A DNA stretch of 64,000 nt from Acidovorax sp. YS12 (GTDB lineage: Bacteria; Pseudomonadota; Gammaproteobacteria; Burkholderiales; Burkholderiaceae_C). Each line of letters begins with the position of its first letter. Within the stretch, counting starts at the first letter, position 1. A model generated the notes under the pieces. It made no database searches. It was not told the origin of the DNA and saw only the letters and a list, made by a program, of their open reading frames with translations. The stretch is from contig CP053915.1 of assembly GCA_021496925.1 (NCBI GenBank), positions 806,001 through 870,000 of the forward strand. The letters run 5' to 3'. Of the stretch, positions 1 through 8,966 are shown piece by piece. A program made the position numbers and the translations under genes.

Positions 1-72
1 GGCGCGCACCATCGCGGCGACTTATTCAGCGCCGCCTTGAACCTTTTCCCTGGCGCCACCATCTGACTGCGC
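1..72. other. Window edge, unresolved
   Basis: No complete gene fits here. On the minus strand an ATG at position 62 opens a frame that stays open to the window edge (about 20 codons, beginning MVAPGKRFKAAL), so this could be the 5' end of a leftward gene divergent from the peptidase gene. It is too short to identify and I see no clear ribosome-binding site. Confidence 0.2.
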
Positions 73-2106
73 ATGAGCAACCCTCTCCTCGATTTCCAAG
101 ACCTGCCGCTGTTCGACCGCATCGCCCCGGACGACGTGGCCCCGGCGGTGGACGCCCTGCTGGCCGCCGCCAACGCCGCACTGGAGCGCGTCACCGCGCC
201 GGACTTTCCGGCCGACTGGAACGCCATCGCCCGTGAACTCGACGTGGCCACCGAGCGGCTGGGCCGTGCCTGGGGCGCCGTCAGCCACCTCAACAGCGTG
301 GCCGACACGCCCGCGCTGCGCGCGGCCTACAACGAGGCATTGCCCCGGGTCACCGAGTTCTGGACGCGCCTGTCCTCGGACGAGCGCCTGTACGCCAAGT
401 ACAAGGCCATCGCCCCCGCCTCGCTCAACGGCGAGCAGCGCCAGGCGCTGCACAACGCAGTGCGCAACTTCGTGCTCTCCGGCGCCGAGCTGCAGGGCAC
501 GGCCAAGGAGCGCTTCGCCCAGATCCAGGAGCGCCAGGCCGAGCTGAGCCAGAAGTTCAGCGAAAACGCGCTCGACGCCACCGACGGCTACGCCTACTAC
601 GCCAGCGCAGCCGAAATCGCCGGTCTGCCCGCCGACGTGGCCCAGGCCGCGCGCGCCGCCGCCGAGGCCGACGGCCAGGACGGCTACAAGCTGACGCTGA
701 AAATGCCAAGCTACCTGCCAGTGATGCAGTTCGCCGACCACGCCGCGCTGCGCGAGCGCCTGTACCGCGCCTACGTGACGCGCGCGTCCGACCAGGCCGA
801 GGGCGAGGCCCGGCGCTTCGACAACACGGCGCTGATCCAGGAAATCCTGGCACTGCGCCAGGAAGAGGCGCGGCTGCTGGGCTATGCCAATTTCGCCGAG
901 GTGTCCCTGGTGCCGAAGATGGCGCAGTCGCCCGCCCAGGTCATCGCCTTCCTGCGCGACCTGGCGCGCCGCGCCCGCCCCTACGCCGAGCGCGACGTGG
1001 CGGACGCGCGCGCCTTCGCCGCCGAGCACCTGGGCATCACCGGCCCACAGGCCTGGGACTGGCCCTACATCTCCGAAAAGCTCAAGGAAGCGAGCTACGC
1101 CTTCAGCGAGCAGGAGGTCAAGCAGTACTTCACCGCGCCCAAGGTGCTGGCGGGCCTGTTCAAGATCGTCGAGACCCTGTTCGACGTCGCCATCCGCCCC
1201 GACGCCGCCCCAGCGTGGCACCCCGCCGTGGCGTTCTACCGCATCGAGCGCGGCGGCCAGTTGCTGGGCCAGTTCTACCTCGACCAGCCCGCGCGCGCCG
1301 GCAAGCGCGGCGGCGCCTGGATGGACGACGTGCGCACACGTTGGCTGCGCCCCGACACCGGCGCGCTGCAAACGCCCGTGGCGCACCTGGTGTGCAACTT
1401 CGCCGAGGGCGTCGATGGCAAGCCCGCGCTGCTGACGCACGACGACGTGATCACCTTATTCCACGAATTCGGCCACGGCCTGCACCACATGCTCACGCAG
1501 GTGAGCGAGCGCGACGTTTCCGGCATCGGCGGCGTGGAATGGGACGCTGTGGAACTGCCCAGCCAGTTCATGGAGAACTTCTGCTGGGAATGGGACACGC
1601 TCAGGCACATGACGGCCCACGTTCATACTGCCGAGCCGCTGCCGCGCGCGCTCTACGACAAGATGATCGCGGCCAAGAACTTCCAAAGCGGCCTGGCCAC
1701 GCTGCGCCAGATCGAGTTCGCGCTGTTCGACATGCTGCTGCACACCGAGCATGACCCTGCGCAGGACGTCATGCCCCTGCTGTGGCGCGTGCGCGAGGAA
1801 GTGGCGGTGCTGCAGCCGCCCGCGTTCAGCCGCACGCCGCACACCTTCAGCCACATCTTCGCGGGCGGCTACGCGGCGGGCTACTACAGCTACAAGTGGG
1901 CCGAGGTGCTCTCGGCCGACGCCTATGCCGCCTTCGAGGAAACGGTGCGCCCCGACGGTACGCCCGACCCGGCCACCGGCCGCCGCTACCGCGAGGCCAT
2001 CCTCGAAGCCGGCGGCAGCCGCCCGGCCATGGAATCGTTCAAGGCCTTCCGGGGCCGCGAGCCTACACTGGATGCCCTGCTGCGCCACCAAGGCATGGCG
2101 GGCTGA
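73..2106 (+). CDS. prlC: Oligopeptidase A (M3 family zinc metallopeptidase)
   Basis: This is a 677-residue cytoplasmic metallopeptidase of the thimet oligopeptidase family (M3), which degrades short peptides such as released signal peptides. The zinc site HEFGH is at about residues 464-468. The third ligand is expected in the following helix, in the segment GVEWDAVELPSQFMENF. The length matches E. coli oligopeptidase A (680 residues), so the protein looks full length. The ATG at 73 is the only start giving the normal N-terminus. The next gene begins 24 bases after the stop, so the two may be cotranscribed. Identification is firm from the motif and from collinearity over the whole family length. 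Confidence 0.95.
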   Translation: MSNPLLDFQDLPLFDRIAPDDVAPAVDALLAAANAALERVTAPDFPADWNAIARELDVATERLGRAWGAVSHLNSVADTPALRAAYNEALPRVTEFWTRLSSDERLYAKYKAIAPASLNGEQRQALHNAVRNFVLSGAELQGTAKERFAQIQERQAELSQKFSENALDATDGYAYYASAAEIAGLPADVAQAARAAAEADGQDGYKLTLKMPSYLPVMQFADHAALRERLYRAYVTRASDQAEGEARRFDNTALIQEILALRQEEARLLGYANFAEVSLVPKMAQSPAQVIAFLRDLARRARPYAERDVADARAFAAEHLGITGPQAWDWPYISEKLKEASYAFSEQEVKQYFTAPKVLAGLFKIVETLFDVAIRPDAAPAWHPAVAFYRIERGGQLLGQFYLDQPARAGKRGGAWMDDVRTRWLRPDTGALQTPVAHLVCNFAEGVDGKPALLTHDDVITLFHEFGHGLHHMLTQVSERDVSGIGGVEWDAVELPSQFMENFCWEWDTLRHMTAHVHTAEPLPRALYDKMIAAKNFQSGLATLRQIEFALFDMLLHTEHDPAQDVMPLLWRVREEVAVLQPPAFSRTPHTFSHIFAGGYAAGYYSYKWAEVLSADAYAAFEETVRPDGTPDPATGRRYREAILEAGGSRPAMESFKAFRGREPTLDALLRHQGMAG

Positions 2107-2130
2107 ACGCAGCGCAGAGAGGTCCACCCC

Positions 2131-2760
2131 ATGATGCACATCTCCTTCCCCCTGGCGGCCGTGCTGGCCGCGTCGGCGCTGGCCGGCACGGCGGTGCAGG
2201 CCCAGCAGGTCTATCGCATCGTCGGCCCGGACGGCAAGGTCACATTCTCCGACCGCGCCCCGGACACGCAACTGGCCCCGACCGCCACGCGCGGCGGCGG
2301 CGCGCCCGCGGCGGACGCGGGCCTGCCCTACGAGCTGCGCCAAGTGGCCACGCGCTATCCGGTCACGCTCTACACCAGCAACGACTGCCAGCCCTGCAAC
2401 AGCGCCCGCAACCTGCTCGTGGGCCGGGGCGTGCCGTTCAGCGAACGCACCATCACGACCAGCGAAGACGTCGAAGCCTTCAAGCGCATCTCGGGCGGCA
2501 CCAGCTTGCCGTTCGGCACCATCGGTGGCCAGCAATTGCAAGGCTTCTCCGACGCAGAATGGACGCAATACCTCGACCTGGCCGGCTACCCCAAGCAGTC
2601 GCAACTGCCTGCCAGCTACCGCCGCCCGGCGGCAGCGCCGCTGGTCGCTGTCGTGGAGAAAAAAGCCCCGGCGCCTGCACCGGAAGCGGCACCGCGGCCT
2701 GAGCCAGCGCCTGCAGCACCCGCTAGGACACCGGCCAACCCCGCAGGCATCATCTTTTGA
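2131..2760 (+). CDS. Secreted DUF4124 and glutaredoxin-domain protein
   Basis: This 209-residue protein has a Sec signal peptide (about residues 1-24, ending AVQA). It is followed by a DUF4124-type segment (VYRIVGPDGKVTFSDRAP) and then a glutaredoxin-like fold. A redox-type CxxC pair, CQPC, lies at residues 86-89, and a TSLPFGTIGG segment resembles the cis-proline/glutathione region. The tail is a low-complexity Pro/Ala/Glu stretch. The likely role is thiol-disulfide chemistry in the periplasm. The substrate cannot be read from the sequence. It ends just before a terminator hairpin and faces rpiA. Confidence 0.8.
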   Translation: MMHISFPLAAVLAASALAGTAVQAQQVYRIVGPDGKVTFSDRAPDTQLAPTATRGGGAPAADAGLPYELRQVATRYPVTLYTSNDCQPCNSARNLLVGRGVPFSERTITTSEDVEAFKRISGGTSLPFGTIGGQQLQGFSDAEWTQYLDLAGYPKQSQLPASYRRPAAAPLVAVVEKKAPAPAPEAAPRPEPAPAAPARTPANPAGIIF

Positions 2761-2761
2761 C

Positions 2762-2788
2762 AAAAGCGCCTCTTGCAGGCGCTTTTTT
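2762..2788. terminator. Bidirectional intrinsic terminator between convergent genes
   Basis: A perfect 9-bp stem (AAAAGCGCC at 2762-2770 and GGCGCTTTT at 2778-2786) with a 7-base loop ends in a T run. It lies between the stop of the glutaredoxin-like gene (2760) and the stop of rpiA (2806). The A and T runs on both sides let it serve either strand. Confidence 0.85.
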
Positions 2789-2805
2789 CTCCGGGGTGGA
2801 AGGGC

Positions 2806-3522
2806 TCAGTATTCCAGCGTCTGCACGCCCTGCGCCGTGCCCATCAGGCACACCGCGGCCTTCTGGTGCGCGAACACGCCGACCGTCACCACGCCAGGCC
2901 ACTGGTTTACCTCGGATTCGAAAGCCAGCGGATCGGCGATGGCCAAGCCACGCACATCCAGGATGTGCTGGCCGTTGTCGGTGACGAGCGGCTGGGCGTC
3001 CTTGAGGCGCAGCGTGGCTTGCCCCCCCATGGCGGCGAACCGGCGTGCGATCTGCTGCGCGGCCATCGGAATCACCTCGACTGGCAGCGGGAAGCGCCCG
3101 AGGGTTTGGACCCGCTTCGATTCGTCCACGATGCACACGAACCGCCGGGCCAGCGCCGCGACGATCTTCTCGCGCGTGAGCGCCGCGCCGCCGCCCTTGA
3201 CCATGAAGCCATGGCCGTCGATCTCGTCGGCGCCATCGATATAGACCGACAGGCTCTGCACCGCATTGGCGTCGAACACGGGAATCCCCAGTGCCTGCAG
3301 GCGCTCGGTGCTGGCCACGGAGCTGGACACCGCGCCCTTGATCTGCCCTTTCATCGCGGCCAGGGCGTCGATGAACTTGTTGACCGTGGAGCCCGTGCCC
3401 ACGCCGACGATCTCTCCGGGCACCACGTAGCGCAGCGCGGCCTGGCCTACCAGGGCCTTGAGTTCGTCTTGGGTCAGGGAGGAAGAGGATGCAGGTGTCG
3501 TCATGGGGGAGAATCGCGGCAA
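2806..3522 (-). CDS. rpiA: Ribose-5-phosphate isomerase A
   Basis: This 238-residue enzyme interconverts ribose 5-phosphate and ribulose 5-phosphate in the non-oxidative pentose phosphate pathway. Family motifs are present in order: the phosphate-binding GTGSTVNKF, DGADEID with the catalytic acidic residues, and KGGGAALTREKI with the catalytic lysine. Length is slightly above the E. coli protein (219). It is divergent from pyrD, with 17 bases between the two start codons, so both promoters must overlap the coding edges. Confidence 0.95.
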   Translation of the reverse strand: MPRFSPMTTPASSSSLTQDELKALVGQAALRYVVPGEIVGVGTGSTVNKFIDALAAMKGQIKGAVSSSVASTERLQALGIPVFDANAVQSLSVYIDGADEIDGHGFMVKGGGAALTREKIVAALARRFVCIVDESKRVQTLGRFPLPVEVIPMAAQQIARRFAAMGGQATLRLKDAQPLVTDNGQHILDVRGLAIADPLAFESEVNQWPGVVTVGVFAHQKAAVCLMGTAQGVQTLEY

Positions 3523-3539
3523 AGCTTTGAATTATCTCC

Positions 3540-4598
3540 ATGTCCCTGATTCCTTACGCCCTCACTCGCCCTCTTCTCTTCGGTATGGATGCCGAGGCCG
3601 CGCACGACCTCACCATGGACATGCTGGCGCGCGGCCAGCGCACGCCGCTGCAATGGGCCTGGTGCAACGAAACCGTGCAAGACCCCATCCAGCTCGCGGG
3701 CCTGACCTTTCCGAACCGCGTGGGCCTGGCGGCAGGCCTGGACAAGAACGCCCGCTGCATCGACGCGCTGGGCGCGATGGGGTTCGGCTTCGTCGAGGTT
3801 GGCACCGTGACCCCCAAGCCCCAGCCAGGCAACCCCAAGCCGCGCATGTTCCGCCTGCCCGAACGCCAGGCACTGATCAACCGCTTTGGCTTCAACAACG
3901 ACGGGCTGGAGGCCTTCCTGCGCAATGTGCAGCAAGCGCGCTTTCGCACGGCGGCGCGCCAGCATTCCATGCTGCTGGGCCTGAACATCGGCAAGAACGC
4001 CACGACACCCATCGAGGACGCCACCCGGGACTACCTGACCTGCCTGGATGGCGTGTACCCGCATGCCGACTACGTGACCGTGAACATCAGCTCGCCGAAC
4101 ACGCAGAACCTGCGCGCGCTGCAAAGCGACGCCGCGCTTGACGCCCTGCTTGCCGCAATCGCCGAACGGCGCGAAACCCTGGCCGCGCAGCAGGGACGGC
4201 GCGTTCCGGTGTTCGTGAAGATCGCGCCGGATCTGCAGGACGGCCAGGTGGCCGTGATCGCCGCCACGCTGCAGCGCCACGGCATGGATGGCGTGATCGC
4301 CACCAACACCACCATCGGCCGCGAGGCCGTCAAGGGCCTGCGCCACGCGGAAGAAGCCGGCGGGCTCAGCGGCGCGCCGGTCTACGAGGCCAGCAACCGC
4401 GTGATTGCCCAGCTGCGCGCAGCCCTCGGCCAGGGGTTCCCGATCATCGGGGTCGGCGGCATCCTGAGCGCGGAAGACGCCGTGGGCAAGATACGCGCTG
4501 GCGCCGACGTGGTGCAGATCTACACCGGGCTGGTGTACCAGGGGCCGGCCCTGGTGGCACAGGCGGCGCGGGCCATCCAGAAGATGGCCGGGCGCTGA
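3540..4598 (+). CDS. pyrD: Dihydroorotate dehydrogenase (quinone), class 2
   Basis: A 352-residue FMN enzyme of pyrimidine synthesis that oxidises dihydroorotate to orotate and passes electrons to quinone at the inner membrane. The class 2 N-terminal extension (about 45 residues, with LLFGMDAEAAHDLTM) that forms the quinone tunnel is present. The FMN-barrel motifs FPNRVGLAAGLDKN and VNISSPNT (with the serine base of class 2 enzymes) are present. The C-terminal phosphate-binding segment GVGGILSAEDA is also present. The downstream gene is convergent, so pyrD is probably monocistronic. Confidence 0.96.
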   Translation: MSLIPYALTRPLLFGMDAEAAHDLTMDMLARGQRTPLQWAWCNETVQDPIQLAGLTFPNRVGLAAGLDKNARCIDALGAMGFGFVEVGTVTPKPQPGNPKPRMFRLPERQALINRFGFNNDGLEAFLRNVQQARFRTAARQHSMLLGLNIGKNATTPIEDATRDYLTCLDGVYPHADYVTVNISSPNTQNLRALQSDAALDALLAAIAERRETLAAQQGRRVPVFVKIAPDLQDGQVAVIAATLQRHGMDGVIATNTTIGREAVKGLRHAEEAGGLSGAPVYEASNRVIAQLRAALGQGFPIIGVGGILSAEDAVGKIRAGADVVQIYTGLVYQGPALVAQAARAIQKMAGR

Positions 4599-4622
4599 AA
4601 GCGCCAGAGCCGCCTGCCGCCG

Positions 4623-4934
4623 TCAGCGGCGGCTGCGCAGCAGCAAAGGCAGCAGCACACCGGCCCAGCGCACCAGCCGGCGTGGCCCTGCGGCCATTGC
4701 CACAGCCGCGGCCGCGCTTGCGGTCACGCCAGGGTGCTCGCGCGCGAAGAGCACGGCCTTGGCCAGCCAGGGCATGTCGGCCGGCACACCCGTGTCCGCC
4801 ACCGCCTGGGCCTCGGCCTGCTCATGGGCCGCCCGGCGTGCGCGCAAGCGCTCGCGCTGGGCGGCAATGCGCTCCAGCACCGCCTGCTGCTCAGGCGTAG
4901 GCGTAATGGAAGGAGGTACGAACGAATGGCTCAC
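4623..4934 (-). CDS. Small YqjK-like membrane-anchored protein
   Basis: Read from a GTG at 4934, this encodes about 103 residues. The first half is charged and helical (Arg/Glu/Gln-rich). The second half has a short hydrophobic segment (ASAAAAVAMAAG) and a basic C-terminal tail. The GTG overlaps the stop of the upstream gene (GTGA), which supports both the start and translational coupling. It is the third gene of a leftward trio matching the E. coli order yqjD-yqjE-yqjK. Sequence similarity to YqjK is only general, so the name rests mainly on position and character. Confidence 0.65.
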   Translation of the reverse strand: MSHSFVPPSITPTPEQQAVLERIAAQRERLRARRAAHEQAEAQAVADTGVPADMPWLAKAVLFAREHPGVTASAAAAVAMAAGPRRLVRWAGVLLPLLLRSRR

Positions 4935-5326
4935 AACCGCTCCTTGCAGCTCTGCCAGTCCTGCCCCAGCTCGCGCCGGGTCAACGCGAAGCCCTGGCCC
5001 ACCTGGCGCAACACGGAAAGCAATGCAGCGAGCGCGGCCACCCAGGCCAGGAGCCACGCAATGGCCAGCCCCCAGGCCACGGCCATGCGCTGCGGCGTAT
5101 CCCAGAACTGGGCAATCAGCGCCAGCGACAGCAGCAGCAGCGCTACCACCGTCAGCCCTCCGACGGCCAGCGTGAGCAGCAGCGCGTGCAGCAGGTGGCG
5201 CTTTTGATCGCGCCACTCCAGCCGCGCCAATGCAACGCGGTCATCGAAGGCAATGGCACCTTCGATGACGGCGGCCTGCCAGCGCGCACGCAAGGCATCC
5301 AGCCCCAGCAGCGACAGCCAGTTCAT
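4931..5326 (-). CDS. Phage holin family / YqjE-like inner-membrane protein
   Basis: About 131 residues from the ATG at 5326. A TTG at 5371, overlapping the upstream stop, would add 15 residues and is the alternative start. An N-terminal amphipathic charged helix precedes two long hydrophobic segments (LLHALLLTLAVGGLTVVALL and GLAIAWLLAWVAALAALLSV), the layout of YqjE and holin-X-type proteins. It sits between a DUF883 protein and a YqjK-like protein. In E. coli the homologous trio encodes stress-phase inner-membrane proteins, with YqjD able to bind ribosomes. The function here is inferred only from family and order. Confidence 0.75.
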   Translation of the reverse strand: MNWLSLLGLDALRARWQAAVIEGAIAFDDRVALARLEWRDQKRHLLHALLLTLAVGGLTVVALLLLSLALIAQFWDTPQRMAVAWGLAIAWLLAWVAALAALLSVLRQVGQGFALTRRELGQDWQSCKERL

Positions 5327-5367
5327 GCGCGCGCCGCCTTTGCCACGGTTTGCACGGGGAGCGCCGC

Positions 5368-5679
5368 TCAACGGCGTGCCAGCAGGAAGCCCACCAGGGC
5401 CCCCACGGCCAGCGCAGCGCTGGCCACACGCCAGGGTTCGTCGTGGGCGTAGCGGTCGGCGGCCTGGGCCGCCTCCTTGGCCTGGCGCGCTGCCTCCTGG
5501 GCCGCGCGCACAGCGGAATCGCGGACCGTGGACATGCCGTCGTCAATGCGCTGGCGCAGCAGCTTGATTTCGGGAATGGTGTCGAGGTCCTTGTTCGCCA
5601 GCAGGCCGCGCAGGTCGCTCACCAGCTTTTCCAGTTCGGTCTGCGCGGTGGATACGGTATCGGTAACAGAAGCAGTCAT
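5368..5679 (-). CDS. DUF883 family protein (ElaB/YqjD-like)
   Basis: A 103-residue protein with a long N-terminal helix (residues about 8-80, rich in Ala, Glu, Lys and Arg) and a single C-terminal membrane segment (VASAALAVGALVGFLLARR). This is the tail-anchored design of ElaB/YgaM/YqjD proteins, which dock ribosomes at the inner membrane in stationary phase in E. coli. It is the first gene of the leftward trio; its promoter must lie in the roughly 380-base gap upstream. Confidence 0.85.
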   Translation of the reverse strand: MTASVTDTVSTAQTELEKLVSDLRGLLANKDLDTIPEIKLLRQRIDDGMSTVRDSAVRAAQEAARQAKEAAQAADRYAHDEPWRVASAALAVGALVGFLLARR

Positions 5680-6056
5680 AGCAGCCTTTCATAGCAGAAA
5701 ACTCAATGAATGCGCGCCATGCAGCATGGTCGCGCTGCGTCCATGCCATCTTAGCAGTGCATCGGCGGCATGGTTGCATACGCCGGTAATGTTGCCCTGC
5801 TACCGCGCCACTGCGGCATCTCCGGAGGGTGCCGGGATACCCCGCCCGGAAACGCCCGCATGTAATGAAAAGCGCGCCAAAGGCAATACAGTCAAGCGCC
5901 AGGCGCTCCTTGAAAAATAGCAAACATCGAAGCGGACGGGGCCATGGCGTACACGCTTTGCTTTCTTGGCACATACAGGCGACTGGATGGCGAAGTTTTT
6001 TGTATCCAACTGTGGCTTGCCGCTACATTTGGCAAGGTCGCCATCCTCCGCACCCC
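5680..6056. other. Intergenic region between divergent genes
   Basis: 377 bases separate the DUF883 operon from the rightward c-di-GMP gene. Frames through it are open to 5829 in the frame of the downstream gene, but the extra 76 residues are basic and low-complexity, and the first credible start is the ATG at 6057. A diverged copy of the dispersed repeat lies at 5891-5921. I see no clear sigma-70 promoter, riboswitch or small RNA. Confidence 0.5.
5891..5921. repeat. Diverged copy of dispersed palindromic repeat
   Basis: CAAGCGCCA, then an imperfect half palindrome, then a TGAAAAATAGC tail. This resembles the right arm of the full-length copy at 31203-31282 (CAAGCGCCAGCAGCTACTG followed by AAAAAATAGC). 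It is the weakest member of the set. Confidence 0.4.
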
Positions 6057-8909
6057 ATGCCACTGCACCCCAGCCACCAGCCCGAAGCGCGCCGCGCGCT
6101 GCGCACGGTCCTCATCCTGGCAGCCCTGCTGCTGGTGGCCTTGCTGGCGCCCTTGTCCACGCCATTCGGCGGGACTGCCGGTTACCTGCCGCTGCACATG
6201 GCACTGGAGACCCTGGCCATCGCCGTCACCGCGCTGGTCTTTGGCGTGGTGTGGAGCCTGCGCCGCGAACGGCTGCCCTACAACGCGCTGCTGCTGGCCT
6301 GTGCCTTCCTCGGGGTGGGGTTGCTGGATTTTTCGCACATGCTTTCGTACGTGGGCATGCCGGACTTCATCACGCCAAGCTCCCCGGAGAAAGCCATCCA
6401 GTTCTGGTTAAGCGCACGGCTGCTGGGCGCCTTGGCGCTGCTGGCAATCGCCCTGCCCTGGGGCACGCGCGACATGCCATGGCCCGCCTGGGCCGTGCTG
6501 TCCGCGGTACTGGCCCTCGTGATGGCGCTGCACGGGCTGTTTTTCATCTACCCGCAGGTGCTGCCGCGCACCTTCGTGCCGGGCCAAGGACTGACGGCGT
6601 TCAAGATAGGCTTCGAGTACACGCTGATTGCCCTGAACCTGATCGCCGCCGCACTCTTGTTGCGCCGCATGCGGCAGCCGCGCAGCTTCAATGCCAGCGG
6701 CCTGTTCGCCGCGGCCTGCACGATGGCCATGAGCGAGTTCTTCTTCACGCGCTACGCCGGTATCACCGACGCCTGCAACCTCGCCGGCCACGTCTACAAG
6801 GTGCTGGCGTATGCACTCCTGTACCGCGCGGTGTTCGTCGAGGCCGTGCAGCGCCCCTACACCTTGCTGCACGATTCCCGCAGGCAACTGGCGGCAACGC
6901 TCGACGCACTTCCGGATCTCCTGCTGGTGATGGATGCGCAGGGCCGCTACCTGGAAGTGCATGCAGCCCGCGCCGGCGACCTGACCACACCCGCCGAGCA
7001 ACTGCACGGGCGCACCGTGCATGAAACCCTCCCCACCAAGGCGGCCGACACCCTGCTGGCGGCCATTGCACAGGCACGCGAACAGGGGAGTTCACGCGGC
7101 AAGGTCATCGAGCTGGCACTCGGAACGGAGAAAAAGGCCTGGTTCGAGCTTTCCGTGGCGCGCAAGGCGGCCCAGCCGGGCGAGGACGAGCACTTCATCA
7201 TCATCTCGCGCAACATCACGGACCGGCAGGAGGCCGAGCAGACCCTGCGCAAGCTGTCCCTGGTCGTGGAGCAGAGCCCGATTTCGCTGGTCATCACCGA
7301 CCTGCATGCGCGCATCGAGTACGTCAACGCGGCCTTCACCCGCACCAGCGGCTACGGTGCGCACGAGGCGGTGGGACAGAACCCGCGCATCCTGCAGTCG
7401 GGCAAGACGCCGGGATCGACCTACCAGGCCATGTGGGCCCAGCTGACCCAGGGCAAGCCGTGGCAGGGCGAGATCATCAACCGCAACAAGGCGGGCCAGG
7501 AGTACGTCGAGTCGGTGCTGATCTACCCCGTGCGAGACAACGAGGGGCAGGTCACGCACTATCTCGCCCACAAGGAAGACATCACCGAGAAGAAGCGCAC
7601 GGCCGCGCGCATCCAGCAGCTCTCGCGGCACGACCAGCTCACGGGGCTGCCCAACCGCAGCCTGCTGCACGAGCATTTCCGCCATGCCACGGCCAGCCGG
7701 CAGCCCCTGGCCGTGCTGTGGATCGACCTGGACAACTTCAAGGACGTGAACGATTCCCTGGGCCACAGCATGGGCGACATGCTGCTGCTGGAGATGACGC
7801 GCCGCCTGCGCGCCAGCCTCCAGGCCCAGGACATCCTGTCGCGCCACGCCGGGGACGATTTCATCGCCCTGCTGCCGGCCAGCAGCCAGCACGCCGCAGC
7901 CGCGATGGCCGAAGAGCTGCTCGCCACCCTGTCCCAGCCGGTGCAACTGGCGGGGCAGGAGGTCTCGTGTACGGCCTCCATCGGCATCGCGCTCTACCCC
8001 ACCGACGCCGAACCATTCGAGGCCCTGCTGCACAAGGCGGAAACCGCCATGTACCGCGTGAAGGAGGATGGCCGCAACAGCTACTGCTTCTTCACCCCCG
8101 CCATGCAGGAACGCTCGGCGCGCATCCTGGCGCTGGGCCACGCGCTCAAGCAGGCGCAGCAGCGCGGCGAGTTGCACCTGGTGTACCAGCCGCAGATGTC
8201 GCTGGCGGACGGCCGCATCGTCGGCGCCGAAGCGCTGCTGCGCTGGAACTCGCCGCAGTGGGGCGCCGTCTCGCCTGGGGAATTCATACCCATCGCCGAG
8301 GCCAACGGGCTCATCGTCGCCATCGGCGAATGGGTGCTGCGCAGCGTGCTGGCGCAGCTGCGCGCCTGGATGGACCAGGGCCTGGCGCCGGTCACGGTGG
8401 CCGTCAACCTCTCGGCGGTGCAGTTCAACCAGCCCGACCTGCCCGAGCTCGTGGGCCGCCTGCTCGAAGAAGCGGGCGTGCCGCCCTCCTGCCTGGAGCT
8501 GGAACTGACCGAAGCCATGGCCATGAAGAACCCCGAAGCGGCGGCGCAGCAGATGCGGGAACTCAACCAGCGCGGCATCCGGCTGTCGATCGACGATTTC
8601 GGCACGGGCTATTCGTCGCTGAGCTACCTGAAACGCTTTCGCATCCACAAGCTCAAGATCGACCAGTCGTTCGTGCGCGACATCGGCAGCGATGCCGACG
8701 ACCAGGCGATCGCGACCGCCATCGTGCAGATGGCGCACAGCCTGGGCCTGTCCACCATCGCCGAAGGCGTGGAGACGGCCGAGCAGCTGGCCGGCCTGCG
8801 CTACCGCGGCTGCGACGAAATCCAGGGCTACTACTTCAGCCGCCCGCTGCCGCCGGCGCAGTTCGAGCAGTTCGTACGCGCCCAGGCGGTCGCATCGGCC
8901 CAGGCGTGA
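6057..8909 (+). CDS. MASE3-PAS-PAS-GGDEF-EAL c-di-GMP signalling protein
   Basis: About 950 residues from the ATG at 6057. The N-terminal 260 residues contain several membrane helices with the MASE3-type sensor pattern (LDFSHMLSYVGMPDF). Two PAS domains follow: a short one near LDALPDLLLVMD and a clear one from VEQSPISLVITD to KEDITEKK. Then come a GGDEF domain and an EAL domain. The GGDEF signature is degenerate (AGDDF, about residues 598-602), so cyclase activity is doubtful. The EAL domain keeps EALLRW (about 725), the ELTEAMAM segment, DDFGTGYSS, KIDQSFV and EGVET, so it should be an active c-di-GMP phosphodiesterase. The degenerate GGDEF may act as a GTP sensor, as known for similar proteins. 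It is followed by the tRNA terminator on the opposite strand. Confidence 0.88.
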   Translation: MPLHPSHQPEARRALRTVLILAALLLVALLAPLSTPFGGTAGYLPLHMALETLAIAVTALVFGVVWSLRRERLPYNALLLACAFLGVGLLDFSHMLSYVGMPDFITPSSPEKAIQFWLSARLLGALALLAIALPWGTRDMPWPAWAVLSAVLALVMALHGLFFIYPQVLPRTFVPGQGLTAFKIGFEYTLIALNLIAAALLLRRMRQPRSFNASGLFAAACTMAMSEFFFTRYAGITDACNLAGHVYKVLAYALLYRAVFVEAVQRPYTLLHDSRRQLAATLDALPDLLLVMDAQGRYLEVHAARAGDLTTPAEQLHGRTVHETLPTKAADTLLAAIAQAREQGSSRGKVIELALGTEKKAWFELSVARKAAQPGEDEHFIIISRNITDRQEAEQTLRKLSLVVEQSPISLVITDLHARIEYVNAAFTRTSGYGAHEAVGQNPRILQSGKTPGSTYQAMWAQLTQGKPWQGEIINRNKAGQEYVESVLIYPVRDNEGQVTHYLAHKEDITEKKRTAARIQQLSRHDQLTGLPNRSLLHEHFRHATASRQPLAVLWIDLDNFKDVNDSLGHSMGDMLLLEMTRRLRASLQAQDILSRHAGDDFIALLPASSQHAAAAMAEELLATLSQPVQLAGQEVSCTASIGIALYPTDAEPFEALLHKAETAMYRVKEDGRNSYCFFTPAMQERSARILALGHALKQAQQRGELHLVYQPQMSLADGRIVGAEALLRWNSPQWGAVSPGEFIPIAEANGLIVAIGEWVLRSVLAQLRAWMDQGLAPVTVAVNLSAVQFNQPDLPELVGRLLEEAGVPPSCLELELTEAMAMKNPEAAAQQMRELNQRGIRLSIDDFGTGYSSLSYLKRFRIHKLKIDQSFVRDIGSDADDQAIATAIVQMAHSLGLSTIAEGVETAEQLAGLRYRGCDEIQGYYFSRPLPPAQFEQFVRAQAVASAQA

Positions 8910-8927
8910 CGAAGGCGCCGAGGCAGC

Positions 8928-8957
8928 AAAAAAGAAGGGCCTGGAAAATCCAGGCCC
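8928..8957 (-). terminator. Intrinsic terminator after the tRNA-Val pair
   Basis: A perfect 8-bp stem (GGGCCTGG at 8937-8944 and CCAGGCCC at 8950-8957) with a 5-base loop. Read leftward it is followed by TTCTTTTTT. It therefore terminates the leftward tRNA (and possibly dnaQ) transcript. Confidence 0.85.
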
Positions 8958-8966
8958 CTCTTGGTT

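Noticed and set aside
4599..4640. Terminator between pyrD and the yqjK-like gene
   Set aside because: GCCGCC/GGCGGC pairing is present but has no T run and overlaps the coding end, so it is not distinguishable from GC-rich coding sequence.
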